From NCBI GenBank assembly GCA_030848705.1, contig CM061243.1:101368436-101432435 (forward strand): a stretch of 64,000 bases of DNA, in the 5' to 3' direction. The DNA is from Heracleum sosnowskyi (Eukaryota > Streptophyta > Magnoliopsida > Apiales > Apiaceae). Below are positions 55,001 to 64,000 of the stretch, one piece after another; the first letter of the stretch is position 1, and each line of letters begins with the position of its first letter. A model generated the notes under the pieces. The model ran no database searches and was not told the origin of the DNA. It worked only from the letters and a program-made list of their open reading frames with translations. The translations under genes were made by a program, and so were the position numbers.

Positions 55001-55977
55001 ATATATAAAGGAAAACCCAAACAATTTTCTTTTATATATATAAATGAAAACCCCCAGGAGCTTTAGAATCGTTCGATTCATATTTATCTAATTTTCTAGA
55101 GCTCCACAATTTTAATTCAATAAAATTAAATTTTCTTATTTACATTCGAATTTTCAGGGAATATTCCCTGAAAATACAGAAAACTAAATATACAATTTTA
55201 ATATTTATTAATACACTTGCTAATCAATATCAATATCTTTATTATTATTTTATTATATTAATCTTTATCAGTCAGTCAATATTCTTATATAAAACCAATT
55301 TATTTACTAATTTACTTTCTACTATCTTTTAATTGAGTAAACTAAATATATCTTATTATGTTAATGTACACCTAAACTTTCTCTACAAGTTAAATTTATT
55401 TGGTAAAAAAATAAGTCTTCTAAAAATTTTAGTCCAGAACCGAATATAAATTAAACATTAATTTACTTGACCACCAAGCCATACTTAGTCTATAAAAAGT
55501 AGTTATGGTTCTATTATTTTTCATTGTCTTCGTTATTATCTTGGCATGGTAAGCAGTTTACGAGTCGTGTAGGCTTCTTTTTAGAGTTTTTATGTATGCA
55601 TTATTTTTATGTTCTTTTTGTTGCACGAAGCTATTACTCTTTTTGTTGGGCATGTGCGTAAATTTATATTATGTATTTATGTTTCTCACACTTATCTCCT
55701 TTTCTGTTGTACAGGAATTGTTGTATGAGATCTAATATTTGCATGGAAAAAATATATTCATTCTCACCCTTTTTATTTTATGTATACATTGTTACATACA
55801 TATTTGCGTTACTCATGAATCTTTTCTGATGTTTTTTGGTTCGTAGGATGCAGGAATCGGTGCAAGGTATTCATTATATTTATATGGTAAATACGCCCAT
55901 TTGACAATGTTATTCTTGAATAATTTATTACTCCTATTTTTTTATATTTGATTTCTACAAAAAGGTGAAAAATATTA
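55001..55977. other. AT-rich intergenic DNA
   Basis: No gene is recognised. Two further Helitron-like 5' phrases occur near 55000-55060. The rest shows no clear structure. Confidence 0.4.
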
Positions 55978-57337
55978 GAGTAAAGTGCATTATGTGTACT
56001 TGCAGTTTAGGTGTCAGACCACTTGGGATACCCAAGTTCAAAAACTAGCACTTGCTATACTGACATTCCAAACTACTAACACTTTGCGTGATTCCGTCTA
56101 TTTCTGTTAACTCCGTCTATTTCCTTGAGGGCAGTTCAGTCTTATTAGCAAAAAAAGATACAAACACATTTAACAAAAAAAAAAAGATACAAATACATAC
56201 ATCAGCTTATGTATCTATATAGGAACCATGGATTTAGTATTAAGTTGCACTTCATCTTGTTCATCATTCCTCGTCGGGACATCAATTTCAGATGCTCGGA
56301 AACCATCTCATCAATCAAGATGCCTGCCGATTTCGTAAATACAGGCCAAATTCATCATGCCTACCACCTGTTCGATAAATGCACAGCTGGGTTTAACAGT
56401 AGAAACTCTCAATATTCTCATTCGATTCCTAACCAATATTCTCAATATTCTCATTCAGAATCTGGTACAGCAAGACGAAGAACAACTAATACGTGGTTCG
56501 ATGAGCTTGGCGATCTAAGTTTGCCTCTGTTTAAATGGTTAATTTCGGCCATGAGAACTCGAGATCACAGGAGTCCAGATCTTACGCAAAGCGATACATT
56601 CCACAATTCAGTTTATAAACCCTAATTGCAACCACAATGGGTATTTTCACCCAATTTTTCCCCAATTCAGTTCATGAACCCTAATTGTAACCACAATGGG
56701 TGTATTTCACCCAATTTATCCCCAATTCAGTTCATGAACCTTAATTGCAACCATAATTATATTCAAACAAACAACATCTACAACTCTAATACCAAATCAT
56801 GTGTGTTACACAATAACACAAATTAACCCACAAACCTCGATATATCAAACTCATTCTTCTCGAAATTAAAACAAGCAATTTCAACAGTTCTCCAATGACA
56901 TCAATTTGATCGAATATGAACAAGAAGTGGGTTTAGAGTTATTTGAGAATTAAATTGGGTTTAATTTCAGACTGGATGGAAAAATAAGAAGAAAGAGATG
57001 TGTAATTTGAAAAAAAGAAAAAAAAAAGAAGGCATGGGATGAGTCATCTGTATTAATGTAAATGTAGATGTTGGTTGGTAACTGTATAAATAAAGTGGCA
57101 TGTGAATGAATTAAGAACGAGAAAGACATATATACTAACTTAAATTATTGTGAAATAAAAGTATTTAGTGAAAGACAGAAATGCCCTCAACAAAATAAAC
57201 GGAGTTAGACATATTTAACGGGCGTACACACATTGTAAAAAAATTTAAAAAATAGTATAGCAAGTGCTAGTTTTTGAACTTGGGTATCCCAAGTGGTCTG
57301 ACACCTAAACTGCAAGTACACATAATGCACTTTACTC
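55978..57337. mobile_element. Mutator-like element with long perfect TIRs
   Basis: A 1360-bp element with an exact 9-bp duplication AAAATATTA at 55969-55977 and 57338-57346. The first 84 bp (GAGTAAAGTGCATTATGTGT...) are repeated without mismatch in inverted orientation at the right end. Weaker similarity continues to about 185 bp (AACTCCGT, TTGAGGGCA). No MURA transposase is present. An internal plus-strand frame (56209-56625, 138 codons) has no known domain. It is followed by a ~58-bp repeat (CCCCAATTCAGTTCATGAAC) in two to three copies. It could be a Pack-MULE carrying a host fragment. Confidence 0.85.
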
Positions 57338-57402
57338 AAAATATTATCATAATGTTTAATTAGAGAAAATTGGAGTGCTAAAAAGGTAGTAGGTAGTATC
57401 AA

Positions 57403-58179
57403 TGTAGCAGAACATTGTAGGCAAAATAGGTTGGTTAATTGTAAATATATTGTGCCTTGTAATTTTGCCTAAGTGAAAACATGTCAACGGATTGGAGATT
57501 ACACTGTCAACGGATTGAAGAATGTACCATCAACGGATTGAAGAATAAAGCTATCAACGGAATACATCTCACTACTATCAACGGATTACTATCACTTTTC
57601 TGAACAGTTGACAAAGTGATAGTGACAGTTTTCTGACGGATCAAAAGGTGATGTAGAAGTGTACTTTGCATTGGGAGCCATTAAAATGATCACTGGGAAT
57701 GAGGAAACATTCCAATTACCAATTAAGTTCTTGAGTGGGATCATAATAAGCATGAATACAAAAGACAAGATCTCCAAGGACCATTGGACAAAAGGAATGA
57801 AAAACAAGCTGTTGGCGGTTACCCTTAGTACTTTTTAGTGTAGCCAAAAATAGCATTGTAAACTTGTGATATATAACCAAGTGTAGCAGTTCATTTTATG
57901 TAATAGAAGTGAGATAGAATAATTTTGTATTAGCTTTCTTTGAAGAGCACTCTCACTCTACATTTGTAACTGAGCAGCTGTGCTACGTTTGTAACACAGA
58001 TTATTCCCACAATAAAAAAATCTCAGTTGGATCCTCAAAACATCCAACTGAAATTTTATATTTGCTTGTGTTTTTATTTTCTCTGTCAAGTTATATAAAA
58101 ATTGTTTTATGTTTAGAAATGTCTAGAATTGTATTCAACCCCCCCTTCTACAATTCTGTTAGGTCATTTGGGATTAACA
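57403..58179 (+). repeat. 5' LTR of the copia element
   Basis: It begins TGTAGCAG after ATCAA and ends GGGATTAACA just before the primer site. Five TCAACGGAT phrases at about 25-bp intervals lie in 57484-57590. A homologous end region is found in the solo LTR at 29864-30896. The 3' LTR is outside the window, so the left boundary is inferred. Confidence 0.65.
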
Positions 58180-58181
58180 AT

Positions 58182-58193
58182 TGGTATCAGAGC
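58182..58193 (+). promoter_or_regulatory. primer binding site, initiator tRNA-Met
   Basis: TGGTATCAGAGC lies two bases after the LTR. It is the standard plant copia primer site. Confidence 0.9.
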
Positions 58194-58242
58194 AAGCTCC
58201 TAACATACAAGGAGTTTAAAGATCAAGGCCTAAACAGAAACC

Positions 58243-59163
58243 ATGGTGAAGAATGATGCAGGTGTAAAGATATCAGTTCTAGATAAAGACAATTACTTTC
58301 ACTGGAAAGTAAAAATGCATCTACATCTCATGTCTATGGATGAGAGATATGTAGACTGCATTGAGAAAGGTCCACACGTTCCCATAAAGTTTGCATCTAG
58401 AGTTGGATTGCCAGATGATGCTGAAGATGTGGAAATTCCAAAGGCTGTCTCAGAATGGACTGTTGAAGATATTGCAGAAGTCCATAAAGATAAAAGAACC
58501 ATGAACATTTTGTTCAATGGCTTGGAGCAAGAGATGTTTGACAATGTTATCAACTGTACAACTACTAAAGAAGTATGGGACACTGTTAGAACACTCTGTG
58601 AAGGAACTGAGCAAGTAAGGGAGAACAAAATGCAACTCCTCATACAACAATATGAGCACTTTCACTTTAAAGCTGGTGAAACCCTGAATGACACATTTAG
58701 TAGGTTTCAAAAGCTTTTGAATGGATTAAAGTTGTATGGGAGGGTCTACCAAACCAAGGATTCAAACCTCAAATTTCTTAGAGCTCTTCCAAAAGAGTGG
58801 AAGCCTATGACTGTTTTTCTGAGAAACACTCAAGAGTACAAAGACTATACTCTTGAAAGGCTTTATGGAACTTTAAAGACATATGAGCTGGAAATGGAGC
58901 AAGATGAAGAAATTGAGAAGGTGCAAAAGAAAGGTGGATCTATTGCATTGATTGCATCTGTGAACCAACTGGAAGATGACAATGAAGAAGCTGCAAGAGC
59001 CACAACTAGTCGAGCTAGTTGTAGGAGTGATGTTAGCAAGGGTAAAGGCAAGATGACAGAAGAAGAAGAAGAACCAGCCAACTTGGATGACTTAGATGAG
59101 ATTGATGAGCACATTGCTTTTCTTTCAAGAAAATTTTCTAAGTTTAAATTCAAGAGAAACTAA
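58243..59163 (+). CDS. copia gag (UBN2-type)
   Basis: 306 codons from the ATG at 58243, 50 bp after the primer site. It has LDKDNYFHWKVKMHLHLMS near the start, then KEVWDTVRTLCEGTEQVREN and QQYEHFHFKAGETLNDTFSR. FLRALPKEWKPM follows, then an acidic tail with EEEEEPANLDDLDE. This order is that of the gag polyprotein of copia-type elements. The frame ends at TAA 59161-59163 after KFKRN. Related elements usually continue into a zinc knuckle, which here seems to be found beyond the CACTA insertion (near 63940). The stop may therefore be a mutation in a longer gag-pol. Confidence 0.85.
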   Translation: MVKNDAGVKISVLDKDNYFHWKVKMHLHLMSMDERYVDCIEKGPHVPIKFASRVGLPDDAEDVEIPKAVSEWTVEDIAEVHKDKRTMNILFNGLEQEMFDNVINCTTTKEVWDTVRTLCEGTEQVRENKMQLLIQQYEHFHFKAGETLNDTFSRFQKLLNGLKLYGRVYQTKDSNLKFLRALPKEWKPMTVFLRNTQEYKDYTLERLYGTLKTYELEMEQDEEIEKVQKKGGSIALIASVNQLEDDNEEAARATTSRASCRSDVSKGKGKMTEEEEEPANLDDLDEIDEHIAFLSRKFSKFKFKRN

Positions 59164-59354
59164 GAAGCAAGGCCACCAAGGAGAGACTTTCAACCTAGGG
59201 GACACATGAGTGAATCACTCTGCATGGCCAGATCCTTAGGGGACACATGCATTATCCCGGAATTGCATCACATGTTAAGTCATCCAAAGATCACGTGCGA
59301 AATCCGTCAGATCACATCTCTATACCTCTCCACAAGCACTAGTACCGAATGGGC

Positions 59355-59690
59355 CTATAGCGTCGATCAAAAAGAGCTATAGCGTCGGTTAAAAGGCGTA
59401 GTATATGTAGGGGACGCTACCTATAGCGTCGGTCAAAACAGCGTCGCTTAAAATTCATTACCGTCGGTTAAACAACCAACGCAAAATGCACAATAACCGA
59501 CACTATAGATACCTACAATAGCGTCGGTTGTCTAGACAACCGACGCTATAAGTACTGACAAATAGCGTCAGTTGCATGGAATGCCGACGCAATAAGTGTT
59601 GACCAATAGCGTCGTTTGCCTGGAATGCCGACACATTAGGTGCTGGTCTTTAGCGTCGCTTACGCTTATAACCGACGCCTAAAGTTGTAA
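59355..59690. repeat. left subterminal AGCGTCGGT array of the CACTA element
   Basis: About 14 copies of AGCGTCGGTT-like motifs occur in alternating orientation. Neighbouring inverted copies (AGCGTCGGTTGTCT...ACCGACGCTATA) can form hairpins. Confidence 0.85.
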
Positions 59691-59907
59691 AAAAATTAAA
59701 AATTTCAAAATATTCTGTTCATTTTTATTCAATATTTTAACCTTATTTATATATATATTTGATCCTGTCAACAAACATGAACTACAAAAAATAAAAATAT
59801 AACACAAATTTGATTGAAATAAATTTAAAGGATTTTTACTAGTATACACTTGGAATAAACATTATATTAATGTTTAAAATACTAATAGAAGAATTTCTAG
59901 TTTAATA

Positions 59908-60022
59908 TTACAAAATCAAGTTCTTCAATTTTGCTTCTGATTTTGACATTTTCCTTGAATTCAGACCGCCACCTGCTTTGCTTGGCTCTTTTCTTGGTGT
60001 TGTGTTGGTCAGGGGAATGACA
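59908..60022 (-). pseudogene. candidate captured terminal exon in the CACTA element
   Basis: On the minus strand TGATTGTTGCAG is a good acceptor. After it, 37 codons run to a TAA in phase 1: VIPLTNTTPRKEPSKAGGGL, then NSRKMSKSEAKLKNLIL. The basic, non-repetitive composition differs from the AT-rich surroundings and looks like a real protein end. The source protein was not recognised. It could also belong to an unknown CACTA-encoded gene. Confidence 0.4.
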
Positions 60023-61249
60023 CTGCAACAATCAGTACGGAGCAATCAAAAACCTTACATATCATGTTGCTTAATTTATAGAAATATTGAAGCATTTAAC
60101 ATTCACGTGTATCTTGAACTATAACTTCTAAATGCAAAAAAAAAAAAAGAACTATAACTACTAAATGCAAAGAAAAAAAAAATCAATTTTCAAAAATCAA
60201 AATAGTTAACTATATTGTATTATTTAATTGCATCTGCGATAGACTAAAATTTTTATGTAATAGCAGTAACAAGAAAAATTAAAATAATGTATCAAAACGA
60301 CATAAGGTATACAATAGATGTCGTACCTGATTATAGACATTCTCGGAGAACTTATTGTACGTATAAAATGTACCTGAGATTGACCTGCAAGAACAATTGT
60401 ATTTTCAGAAGTGAGATGTTTAAAATGTACCTGAGGTTGACCTGCAAGAACAATTGTATGTATTTTCACAAGTGAGACGTTTAAACGCAGGTTACAATGC
60501 GTAACTATCCTTTCCAACAATTTTTGCAGGTTCCAGAAAATTGATTTAAAGGACAAACAAGTTCAAACATATTATAAATATTAATTTATTCTGTAGTATT
60601 ATGCAAATATAACACCCACCTTTGCAGTATTTTTTTTCTTTACAAATTTGTTTGTTTTGGAGGTTAGTATTGATCCAGGAGGTTTTAAGGCTTGTTGTAT
60701 TTAATGCATACCCCAACAGACTTTTAAAATTTATAAGTACACAATTCTGATCAAACAATTATAAACCAAACAATAGGTTACAAAATAACTATTCAACAAC
60801 AACAACAAACTCATCCAACATTCACATCAAATCGAAGAACTAAACAATCATAAAAGAGCAAAATAAAGCTCAAATCTTGGGCAAACCCTGAAATCAACAT
60901 CACCTGAACCTAAATATGATCAGAACACACTCATTATCTAAAATTCCAGTCTTTCAAATCATATAACAATCTTGATTAAATTTCAGTAAAGAACTTCAGA
61001 AGGCTACGAGGTCGGCATGTCTAATGCAACACCAATGCCACCAAATTATAAACATGATTCCTTAAACAAAACCCGAAATAGCCCGTTTATCAAACCTATT
61101 TTCTTTAAATTACACAATCAATCTGATCAATTTAATAAAGGCACCAAATTGACTCGTTTACGACCCGAATATCCCACCTTTAAAAACATCACAAACAAAA
61201 AACACATAGCAAAATCAAAAGTAATGATAAGGGCTAATCAATAACTAAC

Positions 61250-61299
61250 CAAGTAAGGCTCCAAAGAGTCAAATCCAAGAACAACATCAGCTAAGTTCC
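61250..61299 (-). pseudogene. candidate captured exon, aldose 1-epimerase-like
   Basis: A 50-bp minus-strand stretch between TTTGTAG (acceptor) and GTTAGT (donor) encodes NLADVVLGFDSLEPYL. This strongly resembles the N-terminal segment (G-x-LADVVLGFDS) of plant aldose 1-epimerase / galactose mutarotase, the cytosolic enzyme that interconverts sugar anomers. A worn upstream piece near 61440-61480 (IP-EDK before GTAATT) might be the preceding exon. No following exon was found, so only a fragment is present. The match is from memory of the family and is short. Confidence 0.45.
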
Positions 61300-63559
61300 C
61301 TACAAATAACCCAAAAAAACAATAATAACATCAATAAACAACACAAGATTAAAAGGGTCATTGCAAAATCACATTCATTTACAGAGAGTAGATGCTATAT
61401 CGGGATAAACTATAGAAAATATAAGCAATTTATGTTGTATACACGTGTTAATTACCTTATTTTATCTTCAGGGAATCGTACTTGCTTTACCCAGCATGTA
61501 AAGAACAACCCAATCAAAAACCCTAAAATTCAAAACCAGAAAAAAGAACCCAGCTAAAAGCTCACAAATCGAATACTCACCAATTGATTGATGTCAAAGC
61601 GGTTCAAAGTGATATATGTATTTGTTCCAGGAATTGGCTCGATGAGTTTCTTCAAGAAGCCAGAAAGTCTAGGTGTATTGCCATGAACGAAAGAAAGAGG
61701 GAGAAGAGATGTACGGTTACAATAAGTTCTATAAAAAGAAAAAAAAATAAGGAAACATTTAGTAGAATCGCGTTTGTTAAAGTGTTCTGATGATTTTTAA
61801 AACAAATAAAAAATAAAGTAAAAATTACTTAAAATATGCTAACTTGGATAGCGCTCTCTTAAACGTTATGTTAGTATTAACTTAGTTAGCGCTTCATGTA
61901 TAAACGCTATAGTAGTATATTTTTAAATTTTTGATTTAATTTTCAGTTTGGCTGATAATATCTTGCATAACATTTATTCGAAAAACGTTATACAAGTATC
62001 TTTTTTACATAGTGCATAGACAAAAGTGCTATGTAAGTAGCGTATCCTAAGTTCAAATTTGTAGTAGTGATATAAACGCAAATAGTAGACTTTTTGTGAA
62101 AACATCAGTAACCCCACTTCAAGATATAGATAAAGACTTTCAATTGATATAACCAAAACTCACAGGATAACACAAATTTGGGGATTTTACCTGTAAAATT
62201 GAAGCAAGAGGTATTACCCAAATTAGGGCATGTTGAAGAAATCGATAAGCTTGTGTTGAAACAAGTTGATAAAGAAATCCAAAACTCGTCGTGAGAGAGC
62301 GGAGGAGTTTCAAAACTCGTTATGAGAGTGCAGTCCGTCTAAAGAAGGGAGGTAGATGGAATAGTTGGATTATTGCCCCATATTTAATCTAAAATAAATT
62401 TACTTCTTCGTTGGTACAACTTTTTTTTAATCGTAAGACTTCTTATACAAAAGTTAAATTTTATAATTTATAATTTTATTTGTTTCTTAAAAATATTTAC
62501 AATGTAAAGTTTGATAATTACATATCAAATTAGTTTTGTGACAAAAAAATACTAATATATTTGTTAAGAGGCAAAAAAATTATTTTTTAAATTTTTAAAA
62601 AATTAAATATATCTACTATAAAAATATATTTTTTTATTAAAAATATTAAACTTAAAATGCATAACTAGTCCACCATTTTTGATTAAAATAAGGTATGTTT
62701 CGTTAATTAAGATAGAAAAAGTTTGAATTCAATTTTCACTTAAAAATTACATAATTTAATAGATTGTATTAGAAAACATATGTAATATAAGTATGAAAAT
62801 AAAATCAAAATGACATAAAGAAGTAAAAGGCATCTTGTTAGCCTGCATTATATTAGTTGAACTTTTAGACCAAAAACGATTTTCAGAAAAGTTCTCAAAT
62901 TTACCAAACGATTTTTGGTTGCTTTTCAGTAAAACGCTATTATTGTTGTGATGTAATAGCCAGCCAGACCTTTAAATAAAATTCAATGAATATTATATAC
63001 ATGTTTAATACAAATTTTATTTTTTATAATAATATAATAATTTTTCAATTTCTTTGAAACTTTTAACAACATTATTATAGTGAACACATCTCCACACTTG
63101 AAATAGTTCCGTGTTTAAAAAAAATATATAATAAAGAATATATAAATAAAAATACATTAAATTTGTGTTACTAAAAAAATTAAAGAAAAAGAATTATTAT
63201 ACAAAGACAAATTGAATATAATAACTTAATATAAATGGTATGGAGAAGCTCCGAAAGAATCATGAAATTGGTGTTTTTAAATTATTAAGCATCATGACTG
63301 ATCTTTACTAAATAAGAAATTTAGTCCATATTACAACATCAAAACAACTCTGTCATAGTTGGTTGAGAGATTCTAATAGAAATCTTCCTATAAACAAAGG
63401 ACATGGGTTTGAATCTTGAAGCATGCATTTTAATTTTTGTTGAGTTTGCAAATTACTTCACATCTAGCTTTAACTAATTAATAAAATATAATATATAAAT
63501 ATAAATTACAAAATTAAAAAAAAAAATCTCCCGCTACTAATATACACGTAAAAAAAATG

Positions 63560-63930
63560 CCGAGATGCTACAGCGTCGGTTAAAATAAAAGGCCGACACT
63601 AAAACTCAATATAGGCGTCAGTTCTATATGACCGACGCATAAGGGCACTTTTAACAGCGTCGGTTCCACCAAGGACCGACACTATAAGTCATTATAGGCG
63701 TCGGCATTCAAAAGACCGACGCCAAAGGTCATGTACTAGCGTCGGTATTCAAAATACCGACACCAAAGGTCATGTATTAGCGTCGGTGAAGTAAAAGACC
63801 GACGCCAAAAGTCTTTCATAAACACCTACAGCGTCGGTTAAATTGGAAACCGACACCAAAAACATGAAAAAACGACGGTTCTCTAAATAATCGACGCTAT
63901 AGATGCGACGCTGTAGGTTCATTCTGTACT
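63560..63930. repeat. right subterminal AGCGTCGGT array of the CACTA element
   Basis: About 17 copies of AGCGTCGGT/ACCGACGCT-like motifs occur in alternating orientation. Several are spaced about 28-30 bp apart. Confidence 0.85.
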
Positions 63931-64000
63931 AGTGAAGGTCTCTTCGCTCACAATTGCAAGACATCCGAACACAACTCCATGGGTTTTGGCCATGGCAAGT

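Larger units (their letters stand above)
59337..63934. mobile_element. non-autonomous CACTA (EnSpm) element, 4.6 kb
   Basis: The ends CACTAGTACCGAATGGGCCT and, on the other strand, CACTAGTACAGAATGAACCT are flanked by an exact 3-bp duplication AAG (59334-59336 and 63935-63937). The subterminal zones 59355-59690 and 63560-63930 hold dense copies of AGCGTCGGTT and its complement, the likely transposase-binding repeats. No TNP2-type transposase is present. The interior shows two stretches on the minus strand that look like host exons with splice sites, and a ~57-bp tandem duplication at 60365-60482. Insertion is inside the copia element. Confidence 0.87.
57403..64000 (+). mobile_element. Ty1/copia retrotransposon, right part beyond the window
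   Basis: 5' LTR 57403-58179, primer binding site, and an intact gag at 58243-59163. A CACTA element is inserted downstream of gag. After that insertion the sequence (GLFAHNCKTSEHNS) looks like the end of a Gag zinc knuckle, so the copia element continues to the right edge. The segment 59164-59336 does not read as normal copia and may include another small rearrangement. Confidence 0.75.

Noticed and set aside
60287..61244. Short plus-strand frames within the CACTA element
   Set aside because: No transposase motifs, and AT-rich or repeat-derived.
63345..63420. Possible tRNA gene (CATAGTTGGTTGAGAG ... GGGTTTGAATCTTG)
   Set aside because: Only box-like similarity, no cloverleaf. Located inside the CACTA element.

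Overview
The window looks like a repeat-rich stretch of a eudicot plant nuclear genome. Evidence for this: plant-type cytochrome P450 exons with a spliceosomal intron, AT-rich intergenic DNA, and nested plant transposons (Ty3/gypsy Tat and CRM-like, Ty1/copia, LINE, CACTA, hAT, Mutator, Harbinger, Stowaway, pogo/Lemi1 and Helitrons). The species cannot be told from the sequence. No intact host protein-coding gene was found. The only long intact reading frames belong to retrotransposons.

Layout, left to right. 0.4-3.0 kb: one near full-length but broken CYP93-type P450 copy and a shredded second copy. 3.29-10.79 kb: a tiny Helitron split by a 7.2-kb Tat-type LTR retrotransposon (element E1). 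E1 has lost reverse transcriptase, RNase H and the integrase core but keeps gag/protease remains and a spliced gene on the opposite strand. 11.5-13.4 kb: a third broken CYP93-type copy. 13.4-15.0 kb: a Harbinger MITE and a possible solo LTR. 15.07-20.65 kb: a complete CRM-like gypsy element on the minus strand with a 1455-aa open polyprotein, LTRs identical by eye and an exact target duplication. 20.7-25 kb: non-coding DNA with Stowaway MITEs and a perfect 56-bp palindrome. 24.99-28.68 kb: an hAT element split by a 3-kb Helitron. 29-31 kb: a LINE ORF1-like relic next to a copia solo LTR. 31.8-41.6 kb: a Helitron 5' end, a truncated Stowaway MITE and a large minus-strand Tat element (E2). E2 has an open 1475-aa pol, a spliced antisense gene and a nested pogo-like transposon. 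42-55 kb: mostly Helitrons, some apparently joined head to tail, plus a LINE tail, a Mutator-type MITE and AT-rich tandem repeats. 56-57.3 kb: a Mutator-like element with 84-bp perfect terminal repeats. 57.4 kb to the right edge: a copia element, split after gag by a 4.6-kb CACTA element that seems to carry fragments of host exons.

The most notable system is the antisense gene shared by E1 and E2. Both relatives keep the same three-exon architecture, intron positions and phases, a coiled-coil middle and the same C-terminal motif, although the sense-strand gene set has been largely deleted in one and damaged in the other. Other points of interest are the young CRM-like element whose reading frame runs into its 3' LTR, tRNA-like segments at matching positions in two Helitron 5' ends, and the head-to-tail Helitron block. 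Boundaries and target duplications were read by eye. Family assignments rest on motifs, not on database searches.
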